From an uncultured Collinsella sp. (lineage in GTDB: Bacteria > Actinomycetota > Coriobacteriia > Coriobacteriales > Coriobacteriaceae), in assembly GCA_900549215.1 (NCBI GenBank), contig URNJ01000038.1, forward strand, positions 1 through 13,199: a stretch of 13,199 nt of DNA, read 5' to 3'. A program made the position numbers and the translations under genes. A model generated the notes under the pieces. The model ran no database searches and was not told the origin of the DNA. It saw nothing but the letters and a program-made list of their open reading frames with translations. Positions 1 through 7,522 of the stretch are shown here, piece after piece (the first letter of the stretch is position 1; every line of letters starts with the position of its first letter).

Positions 1-4
1 TTTC

Positions 5-21
5 CTGCTCCTGCGGAGCAG
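5..21. other. Short perfect hairpin at the left edge
   Basis: CTGCTCC (5-11) and GGAGCAG (15-21) form a perfect 7-bp stem around a 3-base loop. TTTCC and GGAAA on either side could extend it past a bulge. It may be the terminator of a gene outside the window, but there is no strong T-tract. The rest of 1-213 shows no gene or RNA that I recognise. Confidence 0.3.
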
Positions 22-174
22 CGGAAAGGCGGGCCTCGCACTGCGGAATGTTTTCAAAACCAAGCCCGGCCCCGGCCTGCGGTAACATCGCTGGCGCTTC
101 TTGGGCATCGCTTGCTGGCGGGGGTCCTTGTCTGAGTTGGGCTTAGTTGGTGGGACCACTCGTCCCGGTCGCTG

Positions 175-193
175 GTTCGCGCTTTGCGCGAAC
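175..193. other. Perfect 7-bp hairpin downstream of the DtxR-type gene
   Basis: GTTCGCG (175-181) pairs with CGCGAAC (187-193) around CTTTG. It lies about 20 bases past the stop codon of the minus-strand regulator gene. No T-run follows on the minus strand, so it is at best a weak terminator or an mRNA 3'-end stabiliser. Confidence 0.3.
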
Positions 194-213
194 GGCGCGT
201 TACTGCGGATCCG

Positions 214-603
214 TTAGGCTCCCGATGTTGGATCCGTCATCTCGTCTCGGCTCAGCATCGCCCGTAGCTTCTCAAAGCTTTCCTCGCTCAGGCAGTGCTC
301 CATGTGGCAGCCCTCTTGCGACGCGACCTCAGCCGAAACACCCGCATCCTCCAGCAGCCCCACGAAAAAGCAGTGCCGCTCCCACATTTGACGAGCGACC
401 TCCAGACCACGCTCCGTCAGATGAACATCTCGCTTGCCCATTTCGACGTAGCCGTTGTTCTCCAACGTCGCCATAGCTTTTGAAACGCTTGCCTTAGTTA
501 CGCCAAGGTACTCTGCAACATCAATCGAGCGCACGATGCCCTGACGTTGCGACAGAACGTAGATCGATTCGAGATAGTCTTCTCCGGATTCACGCAGGGC
601 CAT
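214..603 (-). CDS. DtxR/MntR-family metal-dependent transcriptional regulator (short form)
   Basis: This is a 129-residue cytoplasmic DNA-binding repressor. The N-terminal winged helix-turn-helix (about residues 6-65, with IDVAEYLGVTKASVSKAMATL as the recognition region) is followed by the dimerisation and metal-binding domain (about 66-118). Ligand positions known in B. subtilis MntR are visible: D9 and E12 in GEDYLESIY, H77 in ERHCFF, and E102/H103 in CHMEH. Position 99 is Cys, as in iron-sensing DtxR/IdeR, not the Glu of MntR. There is no C-terminal SH3-like domain. The start at 603 is chosen over the upstream ATG at 651 because AAAGGCGG precedes it and homology begins there. The gene is alone: the terminator of the Cof gene and an operator-like region precede it. 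Family assignment is firm; whether it senses iron or manganese is not. Confidence 0.9.
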   Translation of the reverse strand: MALRESGEDYLESIYVLSQRQGIVRSIDVAEYLGVTKASVSKAMATLENNGYVEMGKRDVHLTERGLEVARQMWERHCFFVGLLEDAGVSAEVASQEGCHMEHCLSEESFEKLRAMLSRDEMTDPTSGA

Positions 604-627
604 GGGCCGCCTTTCGCGATGATTGCT

Positions 628-709
628 AGTTAGCCGTTGGATACTTTCCACGGCTTACTTTACCGCAAAAGTTGCCCATGTCTTACTACTTTGCCTAAAA
701 GTTAGCCGT
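628..709 (-). promoter_or_regulatory. Candidate DtxR-type operator with repeated half-sites
   Basis: On the minus strand the 10-mer ACGGCTAACT occurs exactly twice (709-700 and 637-628). A third copy with one mismatch lies in the opposite orientation (650-659, ACGGCTTACT) and forms an inverted repeat with the 628-637 copy. A looser direct repeat (CAACTTTT, 677-667) lies between. GGCTAAC is the core of the DtxR/IdeR iron box, so self-regulation by the downstream gene is a reasonable inference. No convincing -35/-10 pair could be assigned. Confidence 0.45.
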
Positions 710-730
710 GTTTCACAAAACGAGCGGGAC

Positions 731-770
731 GAAAACAAAATGGGAACACGCCCCGCAAGGAGTGTCCCCA
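731..770 (-). terminator. Intrinsic terminator of the ABC-F/Cof gene pair
   Basis: Read on the minus strand, GGGGACAC (769-762) pairs with GTGTTCCC (749-742) with one G-T wobble. A flanking T-A pair adds to the stem. TTTTGTTTTC (740-731) follows at once. It lies about 20 bases past the Cof stop codon and separates it from the regulator gene. The stem is built partly from a repeat-like stretch (755-786) that resembles sequence near 13101-13153. Confidence 0.75.
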
Positions 771-792
771 GGCGCCGGGTGCCGGCCCGCAG

Positions 793-1563
793 TTACATCA
801 ATCCAAAGTGCTTCGCGGCGTTGTAGATGCCGTCGTCGTCCACGGCAGTCGTCACATAGGTCGCCGCAGCTTTCACCGTGTCCTGTGCGTTGCCCATGGC
901 CACGCTCGTGCCCACGGCGGCAAACATCGACAGGTCGTTCTCGCCGTCGCCAAAGGCAATCGCCTCGCTCGCGTCGATACCAAGCCGCTCGAGCGTCGCC
1001 GCCACGCCCAGGTCCTTGCCGCCGTTAGCGGGAATAATGTCGCAGAACAGGTCGCACCAGCGCGTGGTGAGCGAATGCGACACGGCGTCGGTCACGATAT
1101 GTTCGTCGGCCGGGTCCACAAAGGCGCAGAACTGGTAGACCGGTGCGTCAAAGGCGTGCTCAAACGGCTCCTCGTGGTAGACGATTCCCGCGTTGCTGCC
1201 GGCCGTCACCACGCGCTCGGACAGGCGGTTCACAAACGAATTCTCGCCCTGCATGCACAGCGAGTCGTAGCGCCCCTGCGCCACCTGGTCCACAATCACC
1301 GCGACGTCGTCCGAATCGATCGGGCAGCTGCGGTAAACCCCCTCGGCATCAAAGCAGTGCTGGCCCGAAAGCGTAATGTACGCATCCCAGCCCAGGTCGA
1401 ACAGCCAGTCCGGCATCTGGTAGGTCGGACGGCCCGTGGCGATCACGCACGCAATCCCCTGCTCGCGAAAGCTGTCGAGCACCTGCTGCGCCGACGCCGG
1501 AATCCGGTGGGTCTTAAAGCTCAGCAGCGTACCGTCGATATCGAAAAACGCGGCTTTGATCAT
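793..1563 (-). CDS. Cof-type HAD-superfamily phosphatase (class IIB)
   Basis: This is a 256-residue soluble Mg-dependent phosphatase, probably acting on sugar phosphates or related small phosphates; the substrate cannot be told from sequence. All four HAD motifs are present: motif I FFDIDGT with D8 and D10, motif II ATGR with T43, motif III Lys K183 in GGKDLG, and motif IV GDGEND with D206 and D210. The stretch between motifs II and III (about 80-180) is the type-B cap of the Cof/YwpJ group. The length is normal for the family. The start lies only 6 bases past the ABC-F stop, and its ribosome binding site (GAGGAG) lies within the end of that gene, so the two are probably translationally coupled. 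The two products have no obvious shared pathway. Confidence 0.9.
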   Translation of the reverse strand: MIKAAFFDIDGTLLSFKTHRIPASAQQVLDSFREQGIACVIATGRPTYQMPDWLFDLGWDAYITLSGQHCFDAEGVYRSCPIDSDDVAVIVDQVAQGRYDSLCMQGENSFVNRLSERVVTAGSNAGIVYHEEPFEHAFDAPVYQFCAFVDPADEHIVTDAVSHSLTTRWCDLFCDIIPANGGKDLGVAATLERLGIDASEAIAFGDGENDLSMFAAVGTSVAMGNAQDTVKAAATYVTTAVDDDGIYNAAKHFGLM

Positions 1564-1569
1564 TCTCGC

Positions 1570-3429
1570 CTACTCCTCGCCCTCGAGCTTTTCGCTCGCC
1601 TCGAGCCACGCCATCTCCAGCTCGTCCATGGCGGCGTGAGCCTCGTCGATCTTTGCCTGCTGCTCGCCGAGCGCCGTGTAGTTGGTGGGATCGACCTGGG
1701 CCATGGCGGCCTCGGCCTCCTCCACGCGGGCGCGCTGCGTCTCCATCTTGCGCTCGAGCGAGCTCACCTCGCGGCGGAGCTTCTGACGCTCGGCGTTGGA
1801 AAGACCATTGGGCTGGCCGCTCGACTTGGGCTTTTCGGCCGCAGTTGCCGCGGCACCGGTGTCAAACGTGCCGGTCTTGGCGCTCGGCGCGCCCACGGGC
1901 TCGCCCTCGGCGGTAGCGTTGCACAGGCGCAGGTACTGGTCCACGCCGCCGGGCATATGCGTCAGATGGCCATCGAGCAGTGCCCACTGTTGGTCGGTCA
2001 CGCGCTCCATCAAAAAGCGATCGTGTGTCACCAGGATCAGCGTGCCGGGCCAGCCGTCCAGCAGGTCCTCGACAATCGCGAGCATGTCGGTATCCAGGTC
2101 GTTGCCCGGCTCGTCCAGGATGAGCACGTTGGGCTCGTCCAGAATCGTCAGCAACAGCGACAGGCGACGGCGCTGGCCGCCCGAAAGATCGCCGATGCGG
2201 CTCCAGAGCTGCTGCGTCGTAAAGCCCAGACGCTCGCAGAGCTTCTCGGGCGAAGTCTCCTTGCCGTCGATGACGTAGTACTTCTTATAGTTGCCGAGCA
2301 CCTCGCGGATCGTGTCGCCCATGTAGGGTTCGAGCTCCTCGAGCTGCTGCGACAGCACGCCAAAGCGCACTGTCTGGCCAATCTTCACGCGGCCGCGCGT
2401 GGGTTCAATCTTGCCCTGGATCACGTCGAGCAGCGTCGACTTGCCGGCACCGTTCTCGCCCAGCAGGCCATAGCGGTCGCCCGCACCAATGAGCCAGGTC
2501 ACGTCAGAGAGCACCTGCTTGGGCGCGCCATCGGTATCCGCATAGCCGGCGTCCACGTCGACCACATCGATAACCTGCTTGCCCAGGCGGCTCACGGCGA
2601 GGCGCTTGAGCTCCAGCTCGTCACGCACGGGCGGCACGTCGGCGATCAGCTCGCGAGCGGCATCAACGCGAAACTTGGGCTTGGTGGAACGCGCCTGGGC
2701 ACCGCGGCTCAGCCACGCGAGCTCCTTGCGCGCCATGTTGCGACGACGCTCCTCGGTGACGGCGGCCATGCGGTCGCGCTCCACGCGCTGCAGGATATAT
2801 GCGGAGTAACCGCCCTCGAAGGGATCGACCTGGCCGTCGTGGACCTCCCACATACTGGTGCAGACCTCGTCCAAGAACCAGCGGTCGTGCGTGACCACGA
2901 GCATCGCGCCCTGGCCGCGCTGCCAGCGGGCCTTTAAGTGACGCGCGAGCCAGTTGATGGTGCGCATGTCCAGGTGGTTGGTGGGCTCGTCGAGCATGAG
3001 CACGTCATAGTCGCCGATCAGCAGGCGCGCGAGGTCCACGCGACGGCGCTGGCCGCCCGAAAGCTCGCCCACCGTGCCCTCCCAGGGCACATCGCTAATA
3101 AGGCCGGCCAGAATCTGGCGCGTACGCGGGCTCGAGGCCCACTCGTATTCGGGTGTGTCACCGACGACGGCATGATGCACGGTGTCGGTATCGACCAGGT
3201 TATCCTTTTGGCCGAGCAATCCAATCGTCGTGTCGCGGCGGTGCGTCACGCGGCCGTCGTCGGGCTCCAACGTGCCGGCGAGCACGCTCAGCAGCGTCGA
3301 CTTACCGTCGCCGTTTTTACCGACAATACCAATACGGTCGCCCTCGCCCACGCCGAGCGTAACGCTATCGAAAATATGCTTGGTGGGAAACTCTAGGCTG
3401 ACGGAATCGCATCCCAAAAGAATCGCCAT
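1570..3429 (-). CDS. ABC-F family ATPase, Uup-like
   Basis: This is a 619-residue cytoplasmic protein with two ABC ATPase domains in tandem and no membrane segments, the ABC-F layout of ribosome-associated ATPases. Domain 1 has Walker A GKNGDGKST (37-45), LSGGQ (123-127), Walker B ending LDEPTNHLD (146-154) and the H-loop His181. Domain 2 has GENGAGKST (324-332), LSGGQ (415-419), VLILDEPGNDLD (435-446) and His469. The linker (about 200-285) is charged and helical. A low-complexity Ala/Pro/Gly stretch (about 505-540) leads to a coiled-coil tail (about 545-616) rich in Glu, Lys and Arg, typical of Uup, which in E. coli acts on ribosomes and branched DNA. The start at 3429 has GGAG about 8 bases upstream; the in-frame extension to 3519 reads back through the pst terminator. 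The second-domain motif has PGN where PTN is usual. Confidence 0.9.
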   Translation of the reverse strand: MAILLGCDSVSLEFPTKHIFDSVTLGVGEGDRIGIVGKNGDGKSTLLSVLAGTLEPDDGRVTHRRDTTIGLLGQKDNLVDTDTVHHAVVGDTPEYEWASSPRTRQILAGLISDVPWEGTVGELSGGQRRRVDLARLLIGDYDVLMLDEPTNHLDMRTINWLARHLKARWQRGQGAMLVVTHDRWFLDEVCTSMWEVHDGQVDPFEGGYSAYILQRVERDRMAAVTEERRRNMARKELAWLSRGAQARSTKPKFRVDAARELIADVPPVRDELELKRLAVSRLGKQVIDVVDVDAGYADTDGAPKQVLSDVTWLIGAGDRYGLLGENGAGKSTLLDVIQGKIEPTRGRVKIGQTVRFGVLSQQLEELEPYMGDTIREVLGNYKKYYVIDGKETSPEKLCERLGFTTQQLWSRIGDLSGGQRRRLSLLLTILDEPNVLILDEPGNDLDTDMLAIVEDLLDGWPGTLILVTHDRFLMERVTDQQWALLDGHLTHMPGGVDQYLRLCNATAEGEPVGAPSAKTGTFDTGAAATAAEKPKSSGQPNGLSNAERQKLRREVSSLERKMETQRARVEEAEAAMAQVDPTNYTALGEQQAKIDEAHAAMDELEMAWLEASEKLEGEE

Positions 3430-3464
3430 ATGCCCTGCTCCTTCGTAGAAATTCAACGTTGTCC

Positions 3465-3473
3465 ATGATAGCA
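3465..3473 (-). promoter_or_regulatory. Possible extended -10 promoter for the ABC-F gene
   Basis: The minus strand reads TGCTATCAT, an extended -10 (TGn before a 5/6 match to TATAAT), about 36 bases before the ATG at 3429. No -35 is seen; that position falls inside the stem of the pst terminator. The gap between that terminator and the start codon is only about 46 bases, so a promoter without a -35 is plausible. Confidence 0.4.
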
Positions 3474-3475
3474 GC

Positions 3476-3513
3476 GAAAAGGCGGGCCATCTCCCAAAAG
3501 AGATGACCCGCCT
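3476..3513 (-). terminator. Intrinsic terminator of the pst operon
   Basis: The two arms at 3480-3493 and 3500-3513 form a 14-bp stem with one wobble pair and a 6-base loop. TTTTC follows on the minus strand. It lies about 55 bases past the pstB stop codon and ends the pstSCAB transcript. Confidence 0.8.
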
Positions 3514-3524
3514 CTCCAATCAGT

Positions 3525-3550
3525 CCCGCGGCAACCGTGGCCGCCGCGGG
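3525..3550. other. GC-only hairpin between pstB and its terminator
   Basis: CCCGCGGC (3525-3532) and GCCGCGGG (3543-3550) form a perfect 8-bp stem. It precedes the terminator on the pst transcript and has no T-run of its own. It could block 3' exonucleases; no function is demonstrated. Confidence 0.4.
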
Positions 3551-3568
3551 CCTCAAGCATGTCCCGGA

Positions 3569-4437
<869 letters not shown>

Positions 4438-4441
<4 letters not shown>

Positions 4442-5289
4442 TCGGCCGTCATCTTCCTTGCCAGTTGCTTGCCCACAATGCGGGCGATTACGTTAAACAG
4501 CAGCACGCAAATCATCAGCAGTGCCGCGGTACCCCAAACGATCTGCTGGGCCTCGGGGCTGCCTTCGCCATAGATCTTGTAGATATGCACGGCGAGCGAC
4601 TCACCGGGGCGGAACACGTTCCAAGCGCAGGTGGGGCTCGACAGGTTAAAGCTCAAGAAGTTCAGGCGAACCGGCGAGCTCATGCCCGAGGTAAAGAGCA
4701 GCGCTGCGGCCTCGCCAAACACGCGACCGGCCGAAAGCACGATGCCCGTCACGATGGCAGGCATGGCCTCGGGGATCAGGATGTGCAGCGTGGCCTCCCA
4801 GCGAGTGAGGCCCATGGCCAGGCACGCATCGCGCTGGGCCTGCGGCACGTCCTCGAGCGCCTGCTGGATCACGCGCACCAGGATGGGGATGTTGAACATG
4901 GTGAGCGCGACGGCGCCGGAGATGATGGAGTACTTCCAGCCCAGCTGCACCGAGAACACCAGAAAACCGAACATGCCGACGACGATGGAAGGCAGCGAGG
5001 ACAACGTCTCGATGGCGGTGGAGGCGATGTCGCGGATGGGTCCGTCCGGCGCGTACTCAACCAGGAAGACTGCGCCACCCAGGCTGATGGGCACCGAGAT
5101 GATCAGGGTGATCAGCAGCAGGTAGAACGAGTCGAACAGCTGGTAGAGCACGCCGCCCTGCGTTCCGTTGGCGCGCGACGGCTCCGTGAGAAAGCCCGGC
5201 TGGAACAGCGTCGAGATGCCCTCGAACAGGATATAGGCCACCATGGAGACGACGATGAGCATGACGATGGCGACGATCGCCGTCAACAC
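4438..5289 (-). CDS. pstA: Phosphate ABC transporter permease PstA
   Basis: This is one of the two membrane subunits of the phosphate importer. From the GTG at 5289 it has 283 residues with about six hydrophobic segments: 2-22, 53-75, 100-116, 122-145, 176-200 and 250-271. The cytoplasmic EAA loop that docks on PstB is at about 153-173 (RDACLAMGLTRWEATLHILI), followed by GRVFGEAAALLFTSG, typical of PstA. The start is doubtful. GTG 5289 has no good ribosome binding site and would begin right at the first membrane segment. The same frame stays open for 37 more codons with family-like sequence (RVQKQDRFATG) but holds no ATG, GTG or TTG. The stop overlaps the pstB start by four bases. Confidence 0.88.
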
Positions 5290-5364
5290 GCCCGTGGCGA
5301 AGCGGTCCTGCTTTTGGACACGCCCGAGCCTCGCCTCGTCGATGTGGATACGCGTGCTAGCAAC
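5290..5364 (-). other. pstA: Coding-like upstream extension of pstA without a normal start codon
   Basis: In the pstA frame this stretch reads VASTRIHIDEARLGRVQ then KQDRFATG, directly joined to the first membrane helix. PstA proteins commonly have a short basic cytoplasmic tail here; E. coli PstA has RRRLKNRIALTLS at the same place. The 5' end overlaps the last codons of pstC (stop 5359-5357). A GCGAAGG that could serve as a ribosome binding site precedes the GTT codon at 5364. Six Gs (5379-5374 on the minus strand) lie just upstream, and losing one base there would fuse the pstC and pstA frames. Confidence 0.5.
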
Positions 5365-6265
5365 GAGCCTTCGCCCCCCTGCGGCCGATAAGGTGGATAA
5401 TCAGGATGAAGATGAGACTCATGCCCATCAGCAGCAGGCCGAGCGCCCACAGAACATCGTCTTGGGCCGAGCCCTCGGCATAGACTGCCATGGACGTGGT
5501 GAGCGTGGTGGTGATGGTGGACGCCGGCGACAGCAGCGACGTCGGCATGGCCTCGATGCCGCCGATGACCATGCGCACGGCGAGCGTCTCGCCAAAGGCG
5601 CGGGTCATGCCCAAGATAACCGCGGTCATGAGCGACGGCATGGCGGACTTGAGCACCACGTGCCAGATGGTCTGCCAGCGGGTGTAGCCCAGCGCGAGCG
5701 AGCCCTGGCGGTAGCCGTCGGGCACGGCGCGCAAGCCATCGACCGAAAGCGTGGTCATCGTCGGCAGAATCATGACCGCCAGCACGATGGCGCCGGGCAA
5801 GATGCCCAGGCCCGTGCTCACGTGGAAAACGCTCTTCATAAGACCGACGACCACGTGAAAACCGATCAGGCCAAAGACGACCGAGGGGATGCCGGTCAAA
5901 AGCTCAATGAGCGGCTGAAAGATCTTAGAGCCAAACTTAGGGCTAATCTCGACCGCAAAGATGGCAGAGCCGATGGCGATGGGCAGCGCGATAAGCGTGG
6001 AGAGCACCATGACCGCAAACGAGGTGACGATCAGGGGCAGGGCGCCGGTATAGGGCAGGCCGTTTTCGGCTGTGTTGGCCAGGTCCCACTTGGTGCCGGT
6101 GAAAAACTCGACGACCGAGACGCCGTCCTTGACAAAAGCCGAGAGGCCCTTTTGGGCGACCATAAAGATGAGCGCGGCAACGACAAGCGTCACGAGCGCT
6201 ACGCACGCGCCCGTGACGCCCAGGCCCACGTTCTCAAGGTCGCGCTTTGGCAGCTGTTTTGCCAT
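5357..6265 (-). CDS. pstC: Phosphate ABC transporter permease PstC
   Basis: This is the partner of PstA in the membrane channel. It has 302 residues with about six hydrophobic segments: 14-38, 76-105, 126-143, 153-172, 211-236 and 271-293. The EAA loop is at about 178-210 (GLRAVPDGYRQGSLALGYTR and following), then GMTRAFGETLAV, which is typical of PstC. The N-terminus MAKQLPKRDLEN is short and basic, as expected for the cytoplasmic tail. The ATG at 6265 has AAAGG 7 bases upstream and lies 25 bases past the pstS stop. The C-terminus (HLIGRRGAKARC) is encoded across the six-G run noted under pstA. Length and topology are normal. Confidence 0.94.
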   Translation of the reverse strand: MAKQLPKRDLENVGLGVTGACVALVTLVVAALIFMVAQKGLSAFVKDGVSVVEFFTGTKWDLANTAENGLPYTGALPLIVTSFAVMVLSTLIALPIAIGSAIFAVEISPKFGSKIFQPLIELLTGIPSVVFGLIGFHVVVGLMKSVFHVSTGLGILPGAIVLAVMILPTMTTLSVDGLRAVPDGYRQGSLALGYTRWQTIWHVVLKSAMPSLMTAVILGMTRAFGETLAVRMVIGGIEAMPTSLLSPASTITTTLTTSMAVYAEGSAQDDVLWALGLLLMGMSLIFILIIHLIGRRGAKARC

Positions 6266-6290
6266 TGCAAACCTTTCCGGGGGCGATTAC

Positions 6291-7229
6291 TTATTTAGCG
6301 GAGACCTTGCCGCTGGCGTCCTTGACGACCTTCATGGCAGAGACGGGGATGAAGCCCTGCTCCTCGACGAGCTTGCCCTGGACGTCGTCGGAGAGCATGA
6401 ACTCCAGGAAGGCCTTGGTGGCCTCGTCGGCGTCCTTGGAGCAGTACATGTGCTCGGTAGCCCAGATCTTGAAGGAGTCGTCGGTGACGTTCTTGCTCTT
6501 GGGCTCGACACCCTCGACCTTGATGGCGTTGAACTTGGAGTCATCGAAGTGCGAGAAGTCGAGGTAGGAGATGGCGTTGTCGATACTGCCCATCTGAGTC
6601 TGGACGTCGCCGGACTTGTCGAGCTCGGCGTCGCCCTTAAAGTCGACGGCCTCGTCGCCAAAGACGGCGGCTTCGAAGGTGGCGCGGGTGCCGGAGCCGG
6701 CCTTGCGGTTGAGCACGACGATGGTGGCGTCGCCGCCGCCGACCTCCTTCCAGTTGGTAATCTGGCCGGAGAAGATGCCCTTGAGCTGCTCGAGGGACAG
6801 GTCGTCGACCTTCACGTTCTTAGAGACGACGGGGCCCATACCCACGACGGCGACCTCGTGGTCGACGAGGTTCTTGACCTGCTCGGCCTCGAGTTTGGAC
6901 TCGGCGAAGACGTCGGAGTTACCGATGGTGACGGTGCCGGCGGCGACAGCGGTCAGACCCTTGCCCGAACCGTTACCCGAACCGGAGACGGAGACGTCCG
7001 GGTTGGCATCCATGAACTTCTCGGCAGCGGCCTCGACGAGAGCCTGAAACGAGGAGGCACCGTCGTAGGTCACCTCGCCAGAGACAGACTCGGCAGCAGC
7101 GGCGCTACCCTTGTCGGCGGCGTCGGATGCGCCAGAGCCGCCGCAACCAACGAGACCGAGACCGACGATGCTGGCAAGACCACCAGCGAGGCCGAGGAAC
7201 TGACGACGAGAATAAGCCTGATCGAGCAT
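6291..7229 (-). CDS. pstS: Phosphate-binding lipoprotein PstS
   Basis: This is the extracellular receptor that captures phosphate and delivers it to PstC/PstA. It has 312 residues. The signal carries a twin-arginine motif (SRRQFLG, R8-R9), a hydrophobic core (11-27) and a lipobox LVGC with the lipidated Cys29, so it is probably exported folded by Tat and anchored to the membrane. The linker 30-50 is Gly/Ser/Ala-rich. The phosphate-binding loops of PBP2-type PstS are seen: DGASSF (56-61), GSGNGSGKGL (83-92), GNSDV (103-107) and RKAGSGTR (175-182). ITNWKEVGG (157-165) is a common PstS stretch. The start at 7229 has AAAGGAAG 5 bases upstream; the in-frame extension to 7319 would bury the signal peptide. 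It is the first gene of the operon. Confidence 0.95.
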   Translation of the reverse strand: MLDQAYSRRQFLGLAGGLASIVGLGLVGCGGSGASDAADKGSAAAAESVSGEVTYDGASSFQALVEAAAEKFMDANPDVSVSGSGNGSGKGLTAVAAGTVTIGNSDVFAESKLEAEQVKNLVDHEVAVVGMGPVVSKNVKVDDLSLEQLKGIFSGQITNWKEVGGGDATIVVLNRKAGSGTRATFEAAVFGDEAVDFKGDAELDKSGDVQTQMGSIDNAISYLDFSHFDDSKFNAIKVEGVEPKSKNVTDDSFKIWATEHMYCSKDADEATKAFLEFMLSDDVQGKLVEEQGFIPVSAMKVVKDASGKVSAK

Positions 7230-7432
7230 GATCTTCCTTTCATACATGCGACTCGCGGGCACCCCGCCCGCTTTGCTGTTTGGAAAGATACGGCCCCGAC
7301 CGGGCGGCACCCGCGCCAACTGCGGTTTCTTACGGGCATTTGATAGACCCTTACCGCAAGCGCGGCTCGGCTTTACAAACGAATAACAAACCCGCCGCCA
7401 AGCATGACCCGCCTTTTACACCAATAAAAACA
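7230..7432 (-). promoter_or_regulatory. Leader and promoter region of the pst operon
   Basis: No gene is seen here. On the minus strand a weak promoter may be TTGGCG (7401-7396) with an 18-base spacer to TGTAAA (7377-7372); both match only 4 of 6. The leader holds an imperfect stem (TGCGGT 7321-7326 with ACCGCA 7353-7358) and a perfect 6-bp GC hairpin (GCGGGC 7255-7260, GCCCGC 7266-7271) about 25 bases before the start codon. I recognise no Pho box. Phosphate control is expected for this operon but is not shown by the sequence. Confidence 0.35.
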
Positions 7433-7501
7433 AAGTTGCGGTGAAATAGTTCCTGCTTGGCCATCAAATGGCCCATTCTAGGAACTATTCCACCGCAACT
7501 T
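7433..7501. repeat. Long palindromic repeat, copy 1 (also dipeptidase terminator)
   Basis: Arms of 22 bases (7433-7454 and 7480-7501) match with one mismatch, and an inner stem GGCCAT-CAA-ATGGCC (7459-7473) sits inside. On the minus strand T-rich TTTGTTTTTATTG follows, so it can end the dipeptidase transcript, whose stop is at 7523. The outer part matches a second copy at 10710-10772: the right side CTATTCCACCGCAACTTAGA is identical over 20 bases (7485-7504 and 10759-10778). This points to a dispersed repeat and not just a terminator. Confidence 0.75.
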
Positions 7502-7522
7502 AGATTGGGAAACCGCGAAACC

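Noticed and set aside
1..213. Possible tRNA or other structured RNA at the left edge
   Set aside because: Two short hairpins are present, but no cloverleaf, anticodon arm or T-loop motif could be placed.
808..2937. 709-codon open frame on the plus strand opposite the Cof and ABC-F genes
   Set aside because: It is antisense to two genes with complete family motifs, its translation is rich in His, Arg and Ala without any domain, and it has no credible ribosome binding site. Long antisense frames are expected opposite GC-rich coding DNA.
3430..3519. In-frame N-terminal extension of the ABC-F protein
   Set aside because: It runs through the pst terminator stem, and the start at 3429 has GGAG at good spacing.
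7230..7319. In-frame N-terminal extension of PstS
   Set aside because: It would put 30 residues before a clear Tat/lipoprotein signal; the start at 7229 has a strong ribosome binding site.
7230..7432. Pho box upstream of pstS
   Set aside because: No repeated TTAACA-like or E. coli-type Pho box motif could be seen on either strand.
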